The notes beneath the pieces were generated by a model. It was not told the origin of the DNA, ran no database searches, and saw only the letters and a program-made list of their open reading frames with translations. From positions 1 to 24,194 of the forward strand of contig SLST01000197.1 of the NCBI GenBank assembly GCA_007130265.1: a stretch of DNA of 24,194 bases, written 5' to 3'. Origin of the DNA: Spirochaetales bacterium (GTDB taxonomy: Bacteria; Spirochaetota; Spirochaetia; DSM-27196; SLST01). Positions 15,428 through 22,939 of the stretch are shown here, piece by piece (within the stretch, counting starts at the first letter, position 1; every line of letters begins with the position of its first letter). The position numbers and the translations under genes are program-made.

Positions 15428-15873
15428 GCCCGACCAAACCAATCGACGAAGCGCTCGAAGAGGCGGTCACGGAGACCTTCTCCGAGATGGCGTTCCTTGA
15501 CGCCATCCCGGCGAAGAAGCCGGAGAGTAACCCGTCGGGACAGCTGTTCTCCATCGACGTGCAGGGGGAGCAGACGCATCGGCTCGTGCTCGACCTGCCG
15601 CTGCCCATCAAGCAGACGATCGTCGAGAACATCCACGGCTGTTCCTGGGACGAGCTCTCGTCGAGCGACATCGACGATTGTCTGCTCGAGTTCCTGAATG
15701 TGCTCGCCGGCGCGTTCGGCCGCCTCTACTGGGGCGATGAGTCGCGGTACAAGCTCTCGTTCCCGCAGGTGAGCGTGGGCCCGCCGCGCGAGCCCGACGC
15801 AGCGCGGCTCGACTCCTTCTGGTTCGACGCCTACGACCGGCTCTTCGCGATCCACATCACCCGCGAGGGGTGA
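15424..15873 (+). CDS. cheX: CheX-like CheY-P phosphatase
   Basis: A 149-aa protein with the CheC/CheX/FliY phosphatase signature. Residues 85-92 read D-C-L-L-E-F-L-N except that Asp85 precedes C-L-L, giving D-x3-E-x2-N with Glu89 and Asn92, the pair known to act in dephosphorylation. Pro114 follows Asn92 after 21 residues, one less than the usual 22. The single signature, with no obvious second copy, is more like CheX than CheC; overall similarity is low, so the exact subfamily is less sure. The N-terminus (L-E-E-A-V-T-E-T-F-S-E-M-A-F) resembles the first helix of the family. It overlaps the second CheY by 4 bp and is the last gene of the che run; the next gene is convergent with 3 bp between stops. 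It should remove phosphate from CheY-P. Confidence 0.82.
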   Translation: MSPTKPIDEALEEAVTETFSEMAFLDAIPAKKPESNPSGQLFSIDVQGEQTHRLVLDLPLPIKQTIVENIHGCSWDELSSSDIDDCLLEFLNVLAGAFGRLYWGDESRYKLSFPQVSVGPPREPDAARLDSFWFDAYDRLFAIHITREG

Positions 15874-15876
15874 GAC

Positions 15877-17274
15877 TCACGACCAGGTCCGGTCGTGGGA
15901 GTACTCATCGTTCCAGTCATCGGTTGAGGCCCAGAGCTCCGGATGGTCCGGATGCAGATGCTCACCAATGACCTCGTCATTGAGCGCCTCGATTCCGAGG
16001 CCCGGACCTTCCGGAACGGCAATGAAACCCTTCTCGACGATGGGATCAGGCAGCCCCTCGACAATCCGACTCCACCATTCGCTTTCCACGCTGTGGTACT
16101 CGAGCGCCGTGAAATTCTCCGTCGCCGCGCAGGCGTGCACCGCCGCGAGACAGGCGATCGGGCTCTCGGCCATGTGCACGGCCATCGCAACACCGTACTC
16201 CTGCGCCATGTCTCCTATCTTTTTCAGCTCGAGGATACCGCCGCAGCTCAGGATGTCCGGATGTATGACGGAGACAGCGCCCCGCTCGAGCAGGGGCCGG
16301 AAGCTCTCCTTGAGATAGATATCTTCGCCCGTGCAGATTGGTGCCGCTGTCGCGCGTGCCAGGCGCTCGTACTGGTCGGAGAGCTGCCACGGCAGCATGT
16401 CCTCGAGCCAGGCCGGATTGTAGCGCTCGAGCCGACGCGCAATCTTGACGCAGTCTTCCAGCGGGATGTGCCCAAAGTGGTCCATCGCGAGCGGAACCTC
16501 GTAGCCGATCTCCGCACGCACCTGATCCACGTACTCCTCGAGGAGACCGAGCCCCTTCTCCGTGAGATGAATACCGGTAAACGGATGAGCGATATTCTGC
16601 AGGTCGTAGCGCCTGTTGCGGTCATGCCTCAGGCTCAACTCGTCGTCCGAAGCATCGGCGGCGTTGGGCCGACGTTGCTTCCACGCGGCGCGCATCGCCT
16701 CGAGCAGCCCGACCGGCGCGCTGAGAGCGCCGGGTTTGTCGAGCAGGTAGCCGATCCCGAGGTCCATCTTGAGGAAGGTGTACCCGAGCGACATGCGCTC
16801 TCGAAGCGCTCTGCCCATGTCGACCCCGTCGTGCTTGCCGTGAACGTCGGTATCGCAGTACATCCGGATCGTATCGCGGAACTTCCCGCCAAGCATCTGG
16901 TACACCGGAACGCCGTACGCCTTGCCGGCGAGATCCCAGAGCGCGAGCTCGATCCCGCAGACACCGCCGCCCTGTCTCGCATGGTTGCCGAACTGCTTGA
17001 TCCTGCGGAAAATCTTGTCCACGTTGCACGGATTCTCACCGAGGATGCGGTCCTTGAGAATCAGCGCATAGGTCCGGCTCGCACCGTCGCGGATCTCTCC
17101 GTAGCCTTCGATCCCCTGGTTGGTCGATATCTTCATCAACGTGCAGTGCATGGGGGCGCCGGCTATGTCGGCGAACCGCATGTCGGTGATGCGAAGATCC
17201 GACGGAGCGCTGTAGGTGTTGATGCTCGAGAGCGCCCGCTCAGCAGCGTTCGTCTCAGGGTTCTCGCGTGTCAT
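15877..17274 (-). CDS. enolase-superfamily sugar-acid dehydratase (mandelate racemase/muconate lactonizing group)
   Basis: A 465-aa enzyme of the enolase superfamily. N-terminal capping domain about 25-135, then a TIM-barrel domain. The barrel-end residues are readable: Lys169 in F-L-K-M-D-L-G, metal ligands Asp265 (A-M-D-H-F-G-H), Glu291 (W-L-E-D-M-L-P-W) and Glu317 (C-T-G-E-D-I-Y), Asp340 (H-P-D-I-L) and His367 (A-V-H-M-A-E-S), which forms the usual Asp/His dyad. The D-H-F-G-H and L-P-W segments are typical of acid-sugar dehydratases in this group. The true start is ATG 17274, with AGGAGAG upstream; a longer open frame to 17535 only reads through the neighbouring gene. It lies 22 bp downstream of the RraA-like gene and is surely co-transcribed with it. 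The exact sugar acid is not deducible. Confidence 0.9.
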   Translation of the reverse strand: MTRENPETNAAERALSSINTYSAPSDLRITDMRFADIAGAPMHCTLMKISTNQGIEGYGEIRDGASRTYALILKDRILGENPCNVDKIFRRIKQFGNHARQGGGVCGIELALWDLAGKAYGVPVYQMLGGKFRDTIRMYCDTDVHGKHDGVDMGRALRERMSLGYTFLKMDLGIGYLLDKPGALSAPVGLLEAMRAAWKQRRPNAADASDDELSLRHDRNRRYDLQNIAHPFTGIHLTEKGLGLLEEYVDQVRAEIGYEVPLAMDHFGHIPLEDCVKIARRLERYNPAWLEDMLPWQLSDQYERLARATAAPICTGEDIYLKESFRPLLERGAVSVIHPDILSCGGILELKKIGDMAQEYGVAMAVHMAESPIACLAAVHACAATENFTALEYHSVESEWWSRIVEGLPDPIVEKGFIAVPEGPGLGIEALNDEVIGEHLHPDHPELWASTDDWNDEYSHDRTWS

Positions 17275-17296
17275 CTGGTACGTCTCTCCTCGCCGC

Positions 17297-18184
17297 CTAC
17301 AGCAGGGTTTCCTCGTCGGCCTGCATCTTGTCGGTATCGCTCTCCTCATCCCACTCGAGATGGGCGTACTCCGGCGGCGTGTTGGTCGTGCGCCACTCGG
17401 CGAAATCCGCCTCGATCGCGTCGGTCCACTTCGTGTCCATCTGCGCCGACGTATAGATCCCCTCCCGCAGGCGCTGAAGCCCGAAGATCTCGCGCAGCCG
17501 CGTGCGCTCGGAGTGAACGACGATCTCCTCGGCATGCTGCGGCGGGATGAAAAGGACGCCGCTCGGCGTGCCGAGCACGACGTCGCCGGGCATGCAGACC
17601 GTGTTCCCGATCCGGCACGGAGTATTTATCCCGGTCATCGTGACCTCACGGATTCCCGTGGGATCACAGTCGAGGTAGAAGGTCTGCAGGTTGTCTATTC
17701 CCATGATCTGCTGCAGGTCGCGGATACCTCCGTAGATCACCTGTCCGCGCCCGGTCCTCGTGGCGATCGCGGTGGAGAGGTTTCCGCCCGAGAAGGTGCC
17801 CTGGAAGATCTTCCCGAACAGGTCGACGACGAGCACGTCGTCCTTGACGAGCGTCTCGATCACCCAGCTGTTCATCATTCCGATGCGCCCTTCCTTCTCG
17901 TGACCCTGGGTCATCAGGGTCGTGTGAAGATCGGGGCGTTCGGGCACGAAGACGGCGGTCACCGCACGACCCACCAGAATCCTCTCCCCGTGGGTCGTCC
18001 GCCACCCGCCCTCGAACTGGAACCGGTACCCCTTGCCCCAGATCACGGCCCACGCCTCTTCGGTCGTACATTGTTCCATCCTGCGCAGCACATCGTCGGC
18101 GACCCGCGGCCGTCCGTCGTCAAAGCGCTCGCCGGTCCACTCCGGGGTGAGCTGGATGATGTCGTCTCTGCTGTTGAACTGCAT
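17297..18184 (-). CDS. RraA-family protein, probable aldolase of the 4-hydroxy-4-methyl-2-oxoglutarate aldolase type
   Basis: A 295-aa protein of the RraA/dimethylmenaquinone methyltransferase-like fold. The active-site segment G-G-I-R-D (152-156) carries the conserved Arg and Asp, and a second conserved strand, G-D-V-V-L-G-T-P-S-G-V-L-F-I-P (200-214), precedes the helix with H-A-E-E-I. Family members cleave or decarboxylate 4-hydroxy-2-oxo acids. Compared with short RraA proteins (about 160-230 aa) it has an N-terminal extension of about 40 and a C-terminal tail of about 60 residues. The ATG at 18184 follows AGGAGAAGG; the longer frame to 18997 is a shadow of the phosphoesterase region. With the downstream dehydratase it suggests dehydration of a sugar acid and cleavage of the resulting 2-keto acid, but the link is inference. 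Confidence 0.87.
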   Translation of the reverse strand: MQFNSRDDIIQLTPEWTGERFDDGRPRVADDVLRRMEQCTTEEAWAVIWGKGYRFQFEGGWRTTHGERILVGRAVTAVFVPERPDLHTTLMTQGHEKEGRIGMMNSWVIETLVKDDVLVVDLFGKIFQGTFSGGNLSTAIATRTGRGQVIYGGIRDLQQIMGIDNLQTFYLDCDPTGIREVTMTGINTPCRIGNTVCMPGDVVLGTPSGVLFIPPQHAEEIVVHSERTRLREIFGLQRLREGIYTSAQMDTKWTDAIEADFAEWRTTNTPPEYAHLEWDEESDTDKMQADEETLL

Positions 18185-18343
18185 GCCTTCTCCTGGTCTG
18201 TCTCGGATGTCCGGTGAGGGTATCACAGAGCCGCGATGAGCGCCATTGGCTGCGGCCGGGCAGGGGCTCTGATCGCCCCGCGAAATCCAGCCGCGCCGTA
18301 ATGCTCGGGCTGGCCGCTGCCGATCATCATGGCAGGGGGACTC

Positions 18344-19057
18344 ATGCGCATCGCCGTACTCTCGGATCTTCACGCCAACCTGCCCTTCGCCGAAGCGGCT
18401 GTTCGTAGAGCGAGACGCCATGCCTGCGACCGGATCGTCCACCTCGGCGACGCAATCGACCTGGGACCTTGGCCCGGCGAGACGCTTGATTTTCTGCAGA
18501 GCGAAGGCGTGGAGCTCGTCCGGGGGAACCACGATGAGTACCCCATCCTCGGACTGACACCGGCGATCGACGCGAAGCTCGAGCCGCACATCCGCAGCCA
18601 CATCGCCTGGACCGCCTCCCAGCTTCGAGCCGATCATCTCGCCCTCCTCGCCGGGCTTCCGCCGCGAATCGACTCCCGAGTCGACGAGTGGACCGTCCGC
18701 TTCCAGCACTACCTTCTTGACGGAGATCGCGTGAGCGACGAGTATCTCGGGGAGAATCCCGACGGTGTCATGAGGCGTTTCGCGGTGCGCCCGGGCGAAG
18801 TCCTCTGTTTTGGACACATCCACACACGGATCTGGCGATTCTGCGACAACCGCGGCGCGCTCAATCCCGGTGCGACCGGCTTTCACGGGACCGACGGTGC
18901 GTGGTTCGCGGTGCTCGTCGTTCGCGAATCCGGGGTGTGGATCGAGTGGCACCCGGTGGAGTGCGAAGCGCACCTCGTCGTTCAGGAGCTCGAGCACCGA
19001 CGGGTTCCGGCCTGGGAATCATCGGTACACTACATGTTCGAGACCGTCGCAGGCTGA
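18344..19057 (+). CDS. calcineurin-like metallophosphoesterase
   Basis: A 237-aa protein of the YfcE/MJ0936-like metallophosphoesterase family. All metal-binding blocks are present: Asp8 and His10 in S-D-L-H-A-N, Asp36 in H-L-G-D-A-I-D, G-N-H-D-E at 61-65 with Asn62/His63, and G-H-I-H-T at 157-161 with His158/His160. L-N-P-G-A at 173-177 is the usual tail block. It has no signal peptide and should be a cytoplasmic phosphodiesterase or phosphatase. Start ATG 18344 is chosen over 18329 because AGGGGGA lies just before it and the motif follows at once. The epimerase gene starts 22 bp after its stop, so both are likely in one transcript. The substrate is unknown. Confidence 0.88.
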   Translation: MRIAVLSDLHANLPFAEAAVRRARRHACDRIVHLGDAIDLGPWPGETLDFLQSEGVELVRGNHDEYPILGLTPAIDAKLEPHIRSHIAWTASQLRADHLALLAGLPPRIDSRVDEWTVRFQHYLLDGDRVSDEYLGENPDGVMRRFAVRPGEVLCFGHIHTRIWRFCDNRGALNPGATGFHGTDGAWFAVLVVRESGVWIEWHPVECEAHLVVQELEHRRVPAWESSVHYMFETVAG

Positions 19058-19079
19058 GCTCGACGGAGAGGAAGATAAG

Positions 19080-20069
19080 ATGAAAGTGCTCTTCATAGGC
19101 GGAACGGGTAACATCTCTACCTCGTGCACCCACGATGCAGTCGCTCGAGGCATCGAGCTTTACCATCTCAACCGCGGCAGCGCGAAGGGGCGCGTCCCGG
19201 ATGAGGTGCAGACCATTCTAGGGGATATCCGCAAGACCGACGAGGTGACGAAGCTCCTCTCGGGCCTGCGCTTTGACGCGGTCGTCGACTGGATCGCCTT
19301 CACCCCGGATCACATCGCCGCTGACATCGAGCTCTTCAGCGGCAGGACCGCACAGTTCATCTTCATCAGCTCGGCGAGCGTCTACCACAAGCCGGTGCGA
19401 CACCACGTGATCACCGAGAGCACCCCGGCGCACAACCCGTACTGGAAGTACTCGCAGGAGAAGATCGCCTGTGAGCAGATGCTCTGGAAGGCATACACGG
19501 AGAACGGGTTTCCGGCGACGGTCGTGCGCCCGAGCCACACCTACTCCGACGGCTGGTTTCCCACCACCTTCGGCCACGACTTCACGATACCGCAGCGCAT
19601 GCTCGACGGACGGCCGGTCGTGGTCCACGGCGACGGCTCCTCGCTGTGGACGATCACGCACACGGACGACTTTGCGAAGGGGTTCAACGGTCTGCTCGGC
19701 GATCACCGGGCGATCGGTGAGACCTTTCACATCACCGGCGACGAGCAGCTCTCCTGGGACGAAATCCATCGCGCAATCGGCCGGGCACTTGGCGCCGAGC
19801 CGAAGCTCGTCCACGCGCCGAGCGAGATCATCGCTCGCCTCAGCCCGGAGTACGGCCCGGGACTCATTGGCGACAAAGGGGCGAGCGTCGTCTTCGACAA
19901 CACGAAGATCAAGCGATACGTTCCCGGGTTCACCGCAACCATACCCTTCCACGAGGGCATGCGCCGCAGCGTTCGCTGGATCGAGACCAACCCGCAGAAG
20001 CGACGGATCAACGGCGAGACCGACGCGCTGATCGATCGCCTCGTGGCCGCGATGGCAGAGATCCGCTGA
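19080..20069 (+). CDS. NAD-dependent epimerase/dehydratase (extended SDR)
   Basis: A 329-aa extended SDR. The Rossmann motif is F-I-G-G-T-G-N-I-S (residues 5-13), with Ser where the third glycine is usual. S-S-A-S-V-Y (97-102) and the catalytic pair Tyr124/Lys128 (Y-S-Q-E-K) follow. V-R-P-S-H-T-Y at 149-155 and the D-G-S-S-L-W-T-I-T-H block later are typical of nucleotide-sugar epimerase/reductase relatives. Start ATG 19080 follows GGAGAGGA; the long open frame back to 18810 overlaps the phosphoesterase. It probably acts on a sugar or sugar acid and shares a transcript with the phosphoesterase. The exact reaction is not assignable. Confidence 0.9.
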   Translation: MKVLFIGGTGNISTSCTHDAVARGIELYHLNRGSAKGRVPDEVQTILGDIRKTDEVTKLLSGLRFDAVVDWIAFTPDHIAADIELFSGRTAQFIFISSASVYHKPVRHHVITESTPAHNPYWKYSQEKIACEQMLWKAYTENGFPATVVRPSHTYSDGWFPTTFGHDFTIPQRMLDGRPVVVHGDGSSLWTITHTDDFAKGFNGLLGDHRAIGETFHITGDEQLSWDEIHRAIGRALGAEPKLVHAPSEIIARLSPEYGPGLIGDKGASVVFDNTKIKRYVPGFTATIPFHEGMRRSVRWIETNPQKRRINGETDALIDRLVAAMAEIR

Positions 20070-20081
20070 TGGCGAAGAGCT

Positions 20082-20111
20082 GCCGACCGCGGAGGCGCGC
20101 CGACCGCGGAG
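20082..20111. repeat. 13-bp direct repeat in the intergenic space
   Basis: GCCGACCGCGGAG occurs at 20082-20094 and 20099-20111, 17 bp start to start. Between the copies is the palindrome GGCGCGCC (20094-20101). It lies in the 122-bp gap between the epimerase stop and the crtI-like start. A weak hairpin (CAAAGC 20118-20123 with GCTTTG 20134-20139) follows directly, before the -35 box. Confidence 0.75.
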
Positions 20112-20139
20112 CCCCGCCAAAGCTGACAGTCGCGCTTTG

Positions 20140-20168
20140 TTGACGCCCGCATCTCGAGAACGTAGCAT
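20140..20168 (+). promoter_or_regulatory. candidate promoter for the crtI-like gene
   Basis: TTGACG (20140-20145, five of six consensus) and TAGCAT (20163-20168, four of six) are exactly 17 bp apart. Transcription would start near 20175, giving a leader of about 17 nt with GAGGGGGG as ribosome binding site before the ATG at 20192. Confidence 0.45.
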
Positions 20169-20191
20169 CTCTCCATCGAAGAGGGGGGCGT

Positions 20192-21712
20192 ATGGACGCG
20201 ACGTGCACGAAGGTAGCGGTGATCGGGGCCGGATTCGGCGGGATCTCGGCTGCGGCGTACCTCGCGCAGAAGGGGTACGACGTCACGGTGTACGAGAAGA
20301 ACGCGTGGGTCGGCGGACGCGCGCGGGTGCTCGAGCGCGACGGCTTCCGGTTCGACATGGGCCCGAGCTGGTACTGGATGCCCGGCGAGCACGATCGCTG
20401 GTTCACCGACATGGGGGTGCGGCGCGAAGACTACTACGCGATCAGCCGAGTCGACCCGAGCTACAAGGTCTACTACGGCGAGAGCCTTCCGGGCGAAACG
20501 GCCAACGAAGTGACGATCCCGGCCGATTTCGAAGCGGCGAAGGCGGTCTTCGAGTCGTACGAGCAGGGCGCCGGCGCCGCACTCGAGGCCTTCGTCGAGC
20601 AGGCGAAGCGCAAGTACGAGTTCGCTATGACCGGGTTCATCTACCGGAACTTCAACTCGCTCCTCGACATGGTAAACGGAACGCTCGTGAAGAACCTCTT
20701 CCGTCTGAACCTCTTGCAGAGCTACCGCGGGCTGATCCGTCGGTACTTCCGCCATCCCTACCTGCAGAAGATCCTCGAGTTCCCGGTCGTCTTCCTCGGC
20801 AGCTACGCCCGGAAGACCCCGGCAGTCTACACGCTGATGAGCCATATCGATTTCGGCCTTGGCACCTGGTACCCGCAGGGAGGGTTCGGCCGCGTGGTGG
20901 AGGCAATGAAGGAGGTCGCCGAGAGCAAGGGCGTGCGGTTCGTGTTCAACACGGAGGTGACCGCGATTCGAAGCGAGACCGGACGGGCGACGACCATAGC
21001 CGTGCGCTCAGACTGCGACGAGGACGAGGTCCCCGTCGACGCGGTCGTCGCAAACGCCGACTACGTTCATGTTGAGGACCAGCTCGTCTCGCCGGAGGAC
21101 CGGTCACTGCCGCTTGGATCGTGGAAGCACCGCACCTTTGCACCGGCGGTCCTGAACTACTACGTCGGCCTGAACCGAAAACTGCCGTTCTTCGCCCACC
21201 ACACCTTCTTCTTCGACACCGACTGGGACGATCACTTCGACGCGGTCTACGGCAAGCGCCGGTGGCCGGCGGATCCGCTGTTCTACCTGCACATCCCATC
21301 GATGACCGACCCCGGCTGTGCTCCCGAGGGGCACGAGGCGATGTTCATCCTCGTACCGTGCGCGCTCGGTCTCGACGATTCCGACGACCTGCGCGAACGC
21401 TACTTCTCGCTAGTCATGGATCGCATGGAACGGCTGACCGGCGAACGGCTTCGCGACGCGATCGTGTTCCGGGAGACCATGTCGATCAGGGAGTTCCGTG
21501 AGGACTACCGTGCGCACGAGGGAACCGCCTTCGGACTCGGCCAGACGCTCTTCCAGACCGCCTATTTCCGTCCGCGGAACCGGTCGCGCAAGCTCGGCAA
21601 CCTCTACTACGCCGGCCAGTACACCGTCCCGGGGACCGGCACGACGATGAGCATGATCAGCGGCAAGCTCGCGGCGATGCGCATCAGCGACGAGCAGCGG
21701 CTCGGCGGTTAG
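20192..21712 (+). CDS. phytoene desaturase-like FAD oxidoreductase (CrtI/CrtN family)
   Basis: A 506-aa FAD-dependent enzyme. The ADP-binding motif I-G-A-G-F-G-G-I-S-A is at 11-20, followed by V-Y-E-K (33-36) with the FAD ribose-binding Glu35, G-G-R-A-R (41-45) and F-D-M-G-P-S-W (54-60), all as in CrtI-type desaturases. The C-terminal block G-N-L-Y-Y-A-G-Q-Y-T-V-P-G-T-G-T (about 468-483) is the second conserved FAD region. The family includes carotenoid desaturases, ketolases and retinol saturases. No phytoene synthase or other carotenoid gene is in the window, so the substrate is uncertain. A run of G before the ATG serves as ribosome binding site. Its stop overlaps the stop of the convergent outer-membrane-like gene. 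Confidence 0.9.
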   Translation: MDATCTKVAVIGAGFGGISAAAYLAQKGYDVTVYEKNAWVGGRARVLERDGFRFDMGPSWYWMPGEHDRWFTDMGVRREDYYAISRVDPSYKVYYGESLPGETANEVTIPADFEAAKAVFESYEQGAGAALEAFVEQAKRKYEFAMTGFIYRNFNSLLDMVNGTLVKNLFRLNLLQSYRGLIRRYFRHPYLQKILEFPVVFLGSYARKTPAVYTLMSHIDFGLGTWYPQGGFGRVVEAMKEVAESKGVRFVFNTEVTAIRSETGRATTIAVRSDCDEDEVPVDAVVANADYVHVEDQLVSPEDRSLPLGSWKHRTFAPAVLNYYVGLNRKLPFFAHHTFFFDTDWDDHFDAVYGKRRWPADPLFYLHIPSMTDPGCAPEGHEAMFILVPCALGLDDSDDLRERYFSLVMDRMERLTGERLRDAIVFRETMSIREFREDYRAHEGTAFGLGQTLFQTAYFRPRNRSRKLGNLYYAGQYTVPGTGTTMSMISGKLAAMRISDEQRLGG

Positions 21713-22794
21713 CGGCTCGAACGCTCGTCGCGCCGTTCGGCCTGTCGCCGCAGGTCCTCGCGGTACGCGTCGTCGACGTAGAGGACCTGGGTCTCCTTGA
21801 AATCGTGCTGCGGGATTCGAGGCCCGATCACGTTGTACTGGTAGCTCAGACTGAAGACCGGGAAGAAGAGATCATCCGCCCCCAGGTTCGTCACGTTGAG
21901 GTACGCTGCCGCCCTGAACACGAGCGCGTTCACCCGGTAGTTGTACGGACGCGGGTCGGTACGGTAGTCGCGACGCAGCCCGCGCTCGTCGAAGAGCACC
22001 CGCTCAACGTCGATGAAGGCCCCCGGGACAAGCACGCCGGACGTTGCAGGGTCGGCCCCGCGCCTGCCGAACCCGAGCATGAGGTCCACGCCCACGGTCC
22101 AGTTGTTCTCGCCGAGGAACTCGGGAAAGATGCCCGGGAAGCGATAGCCGCCGCCGAGATGCACCGGGACGGTGTAACGGTTCAGCACGCTCGCGGGATT
22201 GTCGCTTCGAAACGGGTTGTAGCCTGCGGCGAGGTAGCCGACGTACTGCTCGGTGTGCACGTAGCGCACCGATCCCAGTATCCCTGTAAGCCCGAAGCTC
22301 CCCCCGATGTAGAGATCGGTGAGCGGGAACTCGACGTGCTCCTTCTGATTGTCGCTGAAGTGCGGAACGAGCAGGCTTTCGACGATCGAGACGTAGACCG
22401 TATTGAAGCGTATGGCCCCGTATCCGTAGGGAACGTCGACGGTCTCTCCGCTCGGCAGCACATCGCGGACGCTACTCGTCCGTGCGAGCATGACCGCGTC
22501 GCGCTGCCGGTTGGCGTACTGGGCGTAGACCAGGTAGGGGTCGCGGTCGCCGCGCATCGTGACAAGCGGACCGTCGGGTGACTCACGCAGCACGAGCAGG
22601 CCGTCGGCATTCTCAGGGTATCCGTGATCGTCGTGGTGGCTGAAGGACGTGCCGAATCGCAGGGCGTCGGTGCCGAGAGACGCCGCCTCGAGCAGCATTC
22701 GCTCGCTGATCGTCTCTTCGGCCTGCAGCAACCCGGGAACGAGGACCCACGCTGCCGAGAACAGAACCGCTGCGGCCCACTGTAGTCGCCTCAT
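21709..22794 (-). CDS. secreted, probably outer-membrane protein of unknown function
   Basis: I do not recognise the family. The 361-aa protein has a clear signal peptide: M-R-R-L-Q-W-A-A-A then a hydrophobic core to about residue 22, with likely cleavage after L-L-Q-A (about residue 25). The mature part has many alternating hydrophobic/aromatic strands (for example Y-G-A-I-R-F-N-T-V-Y-V-S-I, S-F-G-L-T-G-I-L-G-S-V-R-Y-V, W-T-V-G-V-D-L-M-L-G-F-G, V-F-S-L-S-Y-Q-Y-N-V). This resembles a small outer-membrane beta-barrel, but the chain does not end in the canonical aromatic residue; it ends in a charged tail (R-R-D-E-R-S-S-R). The ATG 22794 has GGAGGG five bases upstream. Its TAA overlaps the crtI-like stop by 3 bp (TTAG). 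Confidence 0.75.
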   Translation of the reverse strand: MRRLQWAAAVLFSAAWVLVPGLLQAEETISERMLLEAASLGTDALRFGTSFSHHDDHGYPENADGLLVLRESPDGPLVTMRGDRDPYLVYAQYANRQRDAVMLARTSSVRDVLPSGETVDVPYGYGAIRFNTVYVSIVESLLVPHFSDNQKEHVEFPLTDLYIGGSFGLTGILGSVRYVHTEQYVGYLAAGYNPFRSDNPASVLNRYTVPVHLGGGYRFPGIFPEFLGENNWTVGVDLMLGFGRRGADPATSGVLVPGAFIDVERVLFDERGLRRDYRTDPRPYNYRVNALVFRAAAYLNVTNLGADDLFFPVFSLSYQYNVIGPRIPQHDFKETQVLYVDDAYREDLRRQAERRDERSSR

Positions 22795-22835
22795 CGCTAC
22801 CCTCCGAGAGGGAAGGTACCGCGGCCGCCGGTAAC

Positions 22836-22894
22836 TGTCACGAATCCTGGTGCTCTTGGAGAGATAATCACTGCCGGCACCAGGATCCGTAACA
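22836..22894. repeat. 18-bp imperfect inverted repeat in the divergent promoter region
   Basis: TGTCACGAATCCTGGTGC (22836-22853) pairs with GCACCAGGATCCGTAACA (22877-22894) at 16 of 18 positions, including an uninterrupted 10-bp core, around a 23-nt centre. The centre contains GATAAT. It lies between the start of the leftward outer-membrane-like gene and the rightward acyltransferase, where a shared operator would be. Confidence 0.7.
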
Positions 22895-22905
22895 CTTCCA
22901 TTTCG

Positions 22906-22934
22906 TTGCGCGATGCGTCGAGGTGTCGTACAGT
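22906..22934 (+). promoter_or_regulatory. candidate promoter for the acyltransferase, possibly leaderless
   Basis: TTGCGC (22906-22911) and TACAGT (22929-22934) are 17 bp apart, each about four of six consensus bases. The expected transcription start falls at or next to the ATG at 22940, which has no ribosome binding site nearby. A leaderless start would explain both facts. Confidence 0.3.
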
Positions 22935-22939
22935 GTCAC

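Noticed and set aside
13470..15855. 413- and 384-aa minus-strand frames opposite cheB, cheD, cheY and cheX
   Set aside because: They mirror genes with intact catalytic residues on the plus strand and show no family features of their own.
17275..17535. N-terminal extension of the dehydratase by 87 residues
   Set aside because: It overlaps the RraA-like gene in another frame and has a low-complexity Arg/Pro/Ser composition; ATG 17274 follows AGGAGAG.
15943..17550. 535-aa open frame on the plus strand
   Set aside because: It is antisense to the enolase-superfamily gene, which shows all catalytic residues. The plus-strand product is low-complexity and without motif.
22836..22894. Integron attC-like recombination site
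   Set aside because: The arms lack the conserved core triplets of attC (RYYYAAC/GTTRRRY), no integrase or cassette is present, and the position suits an operator better.
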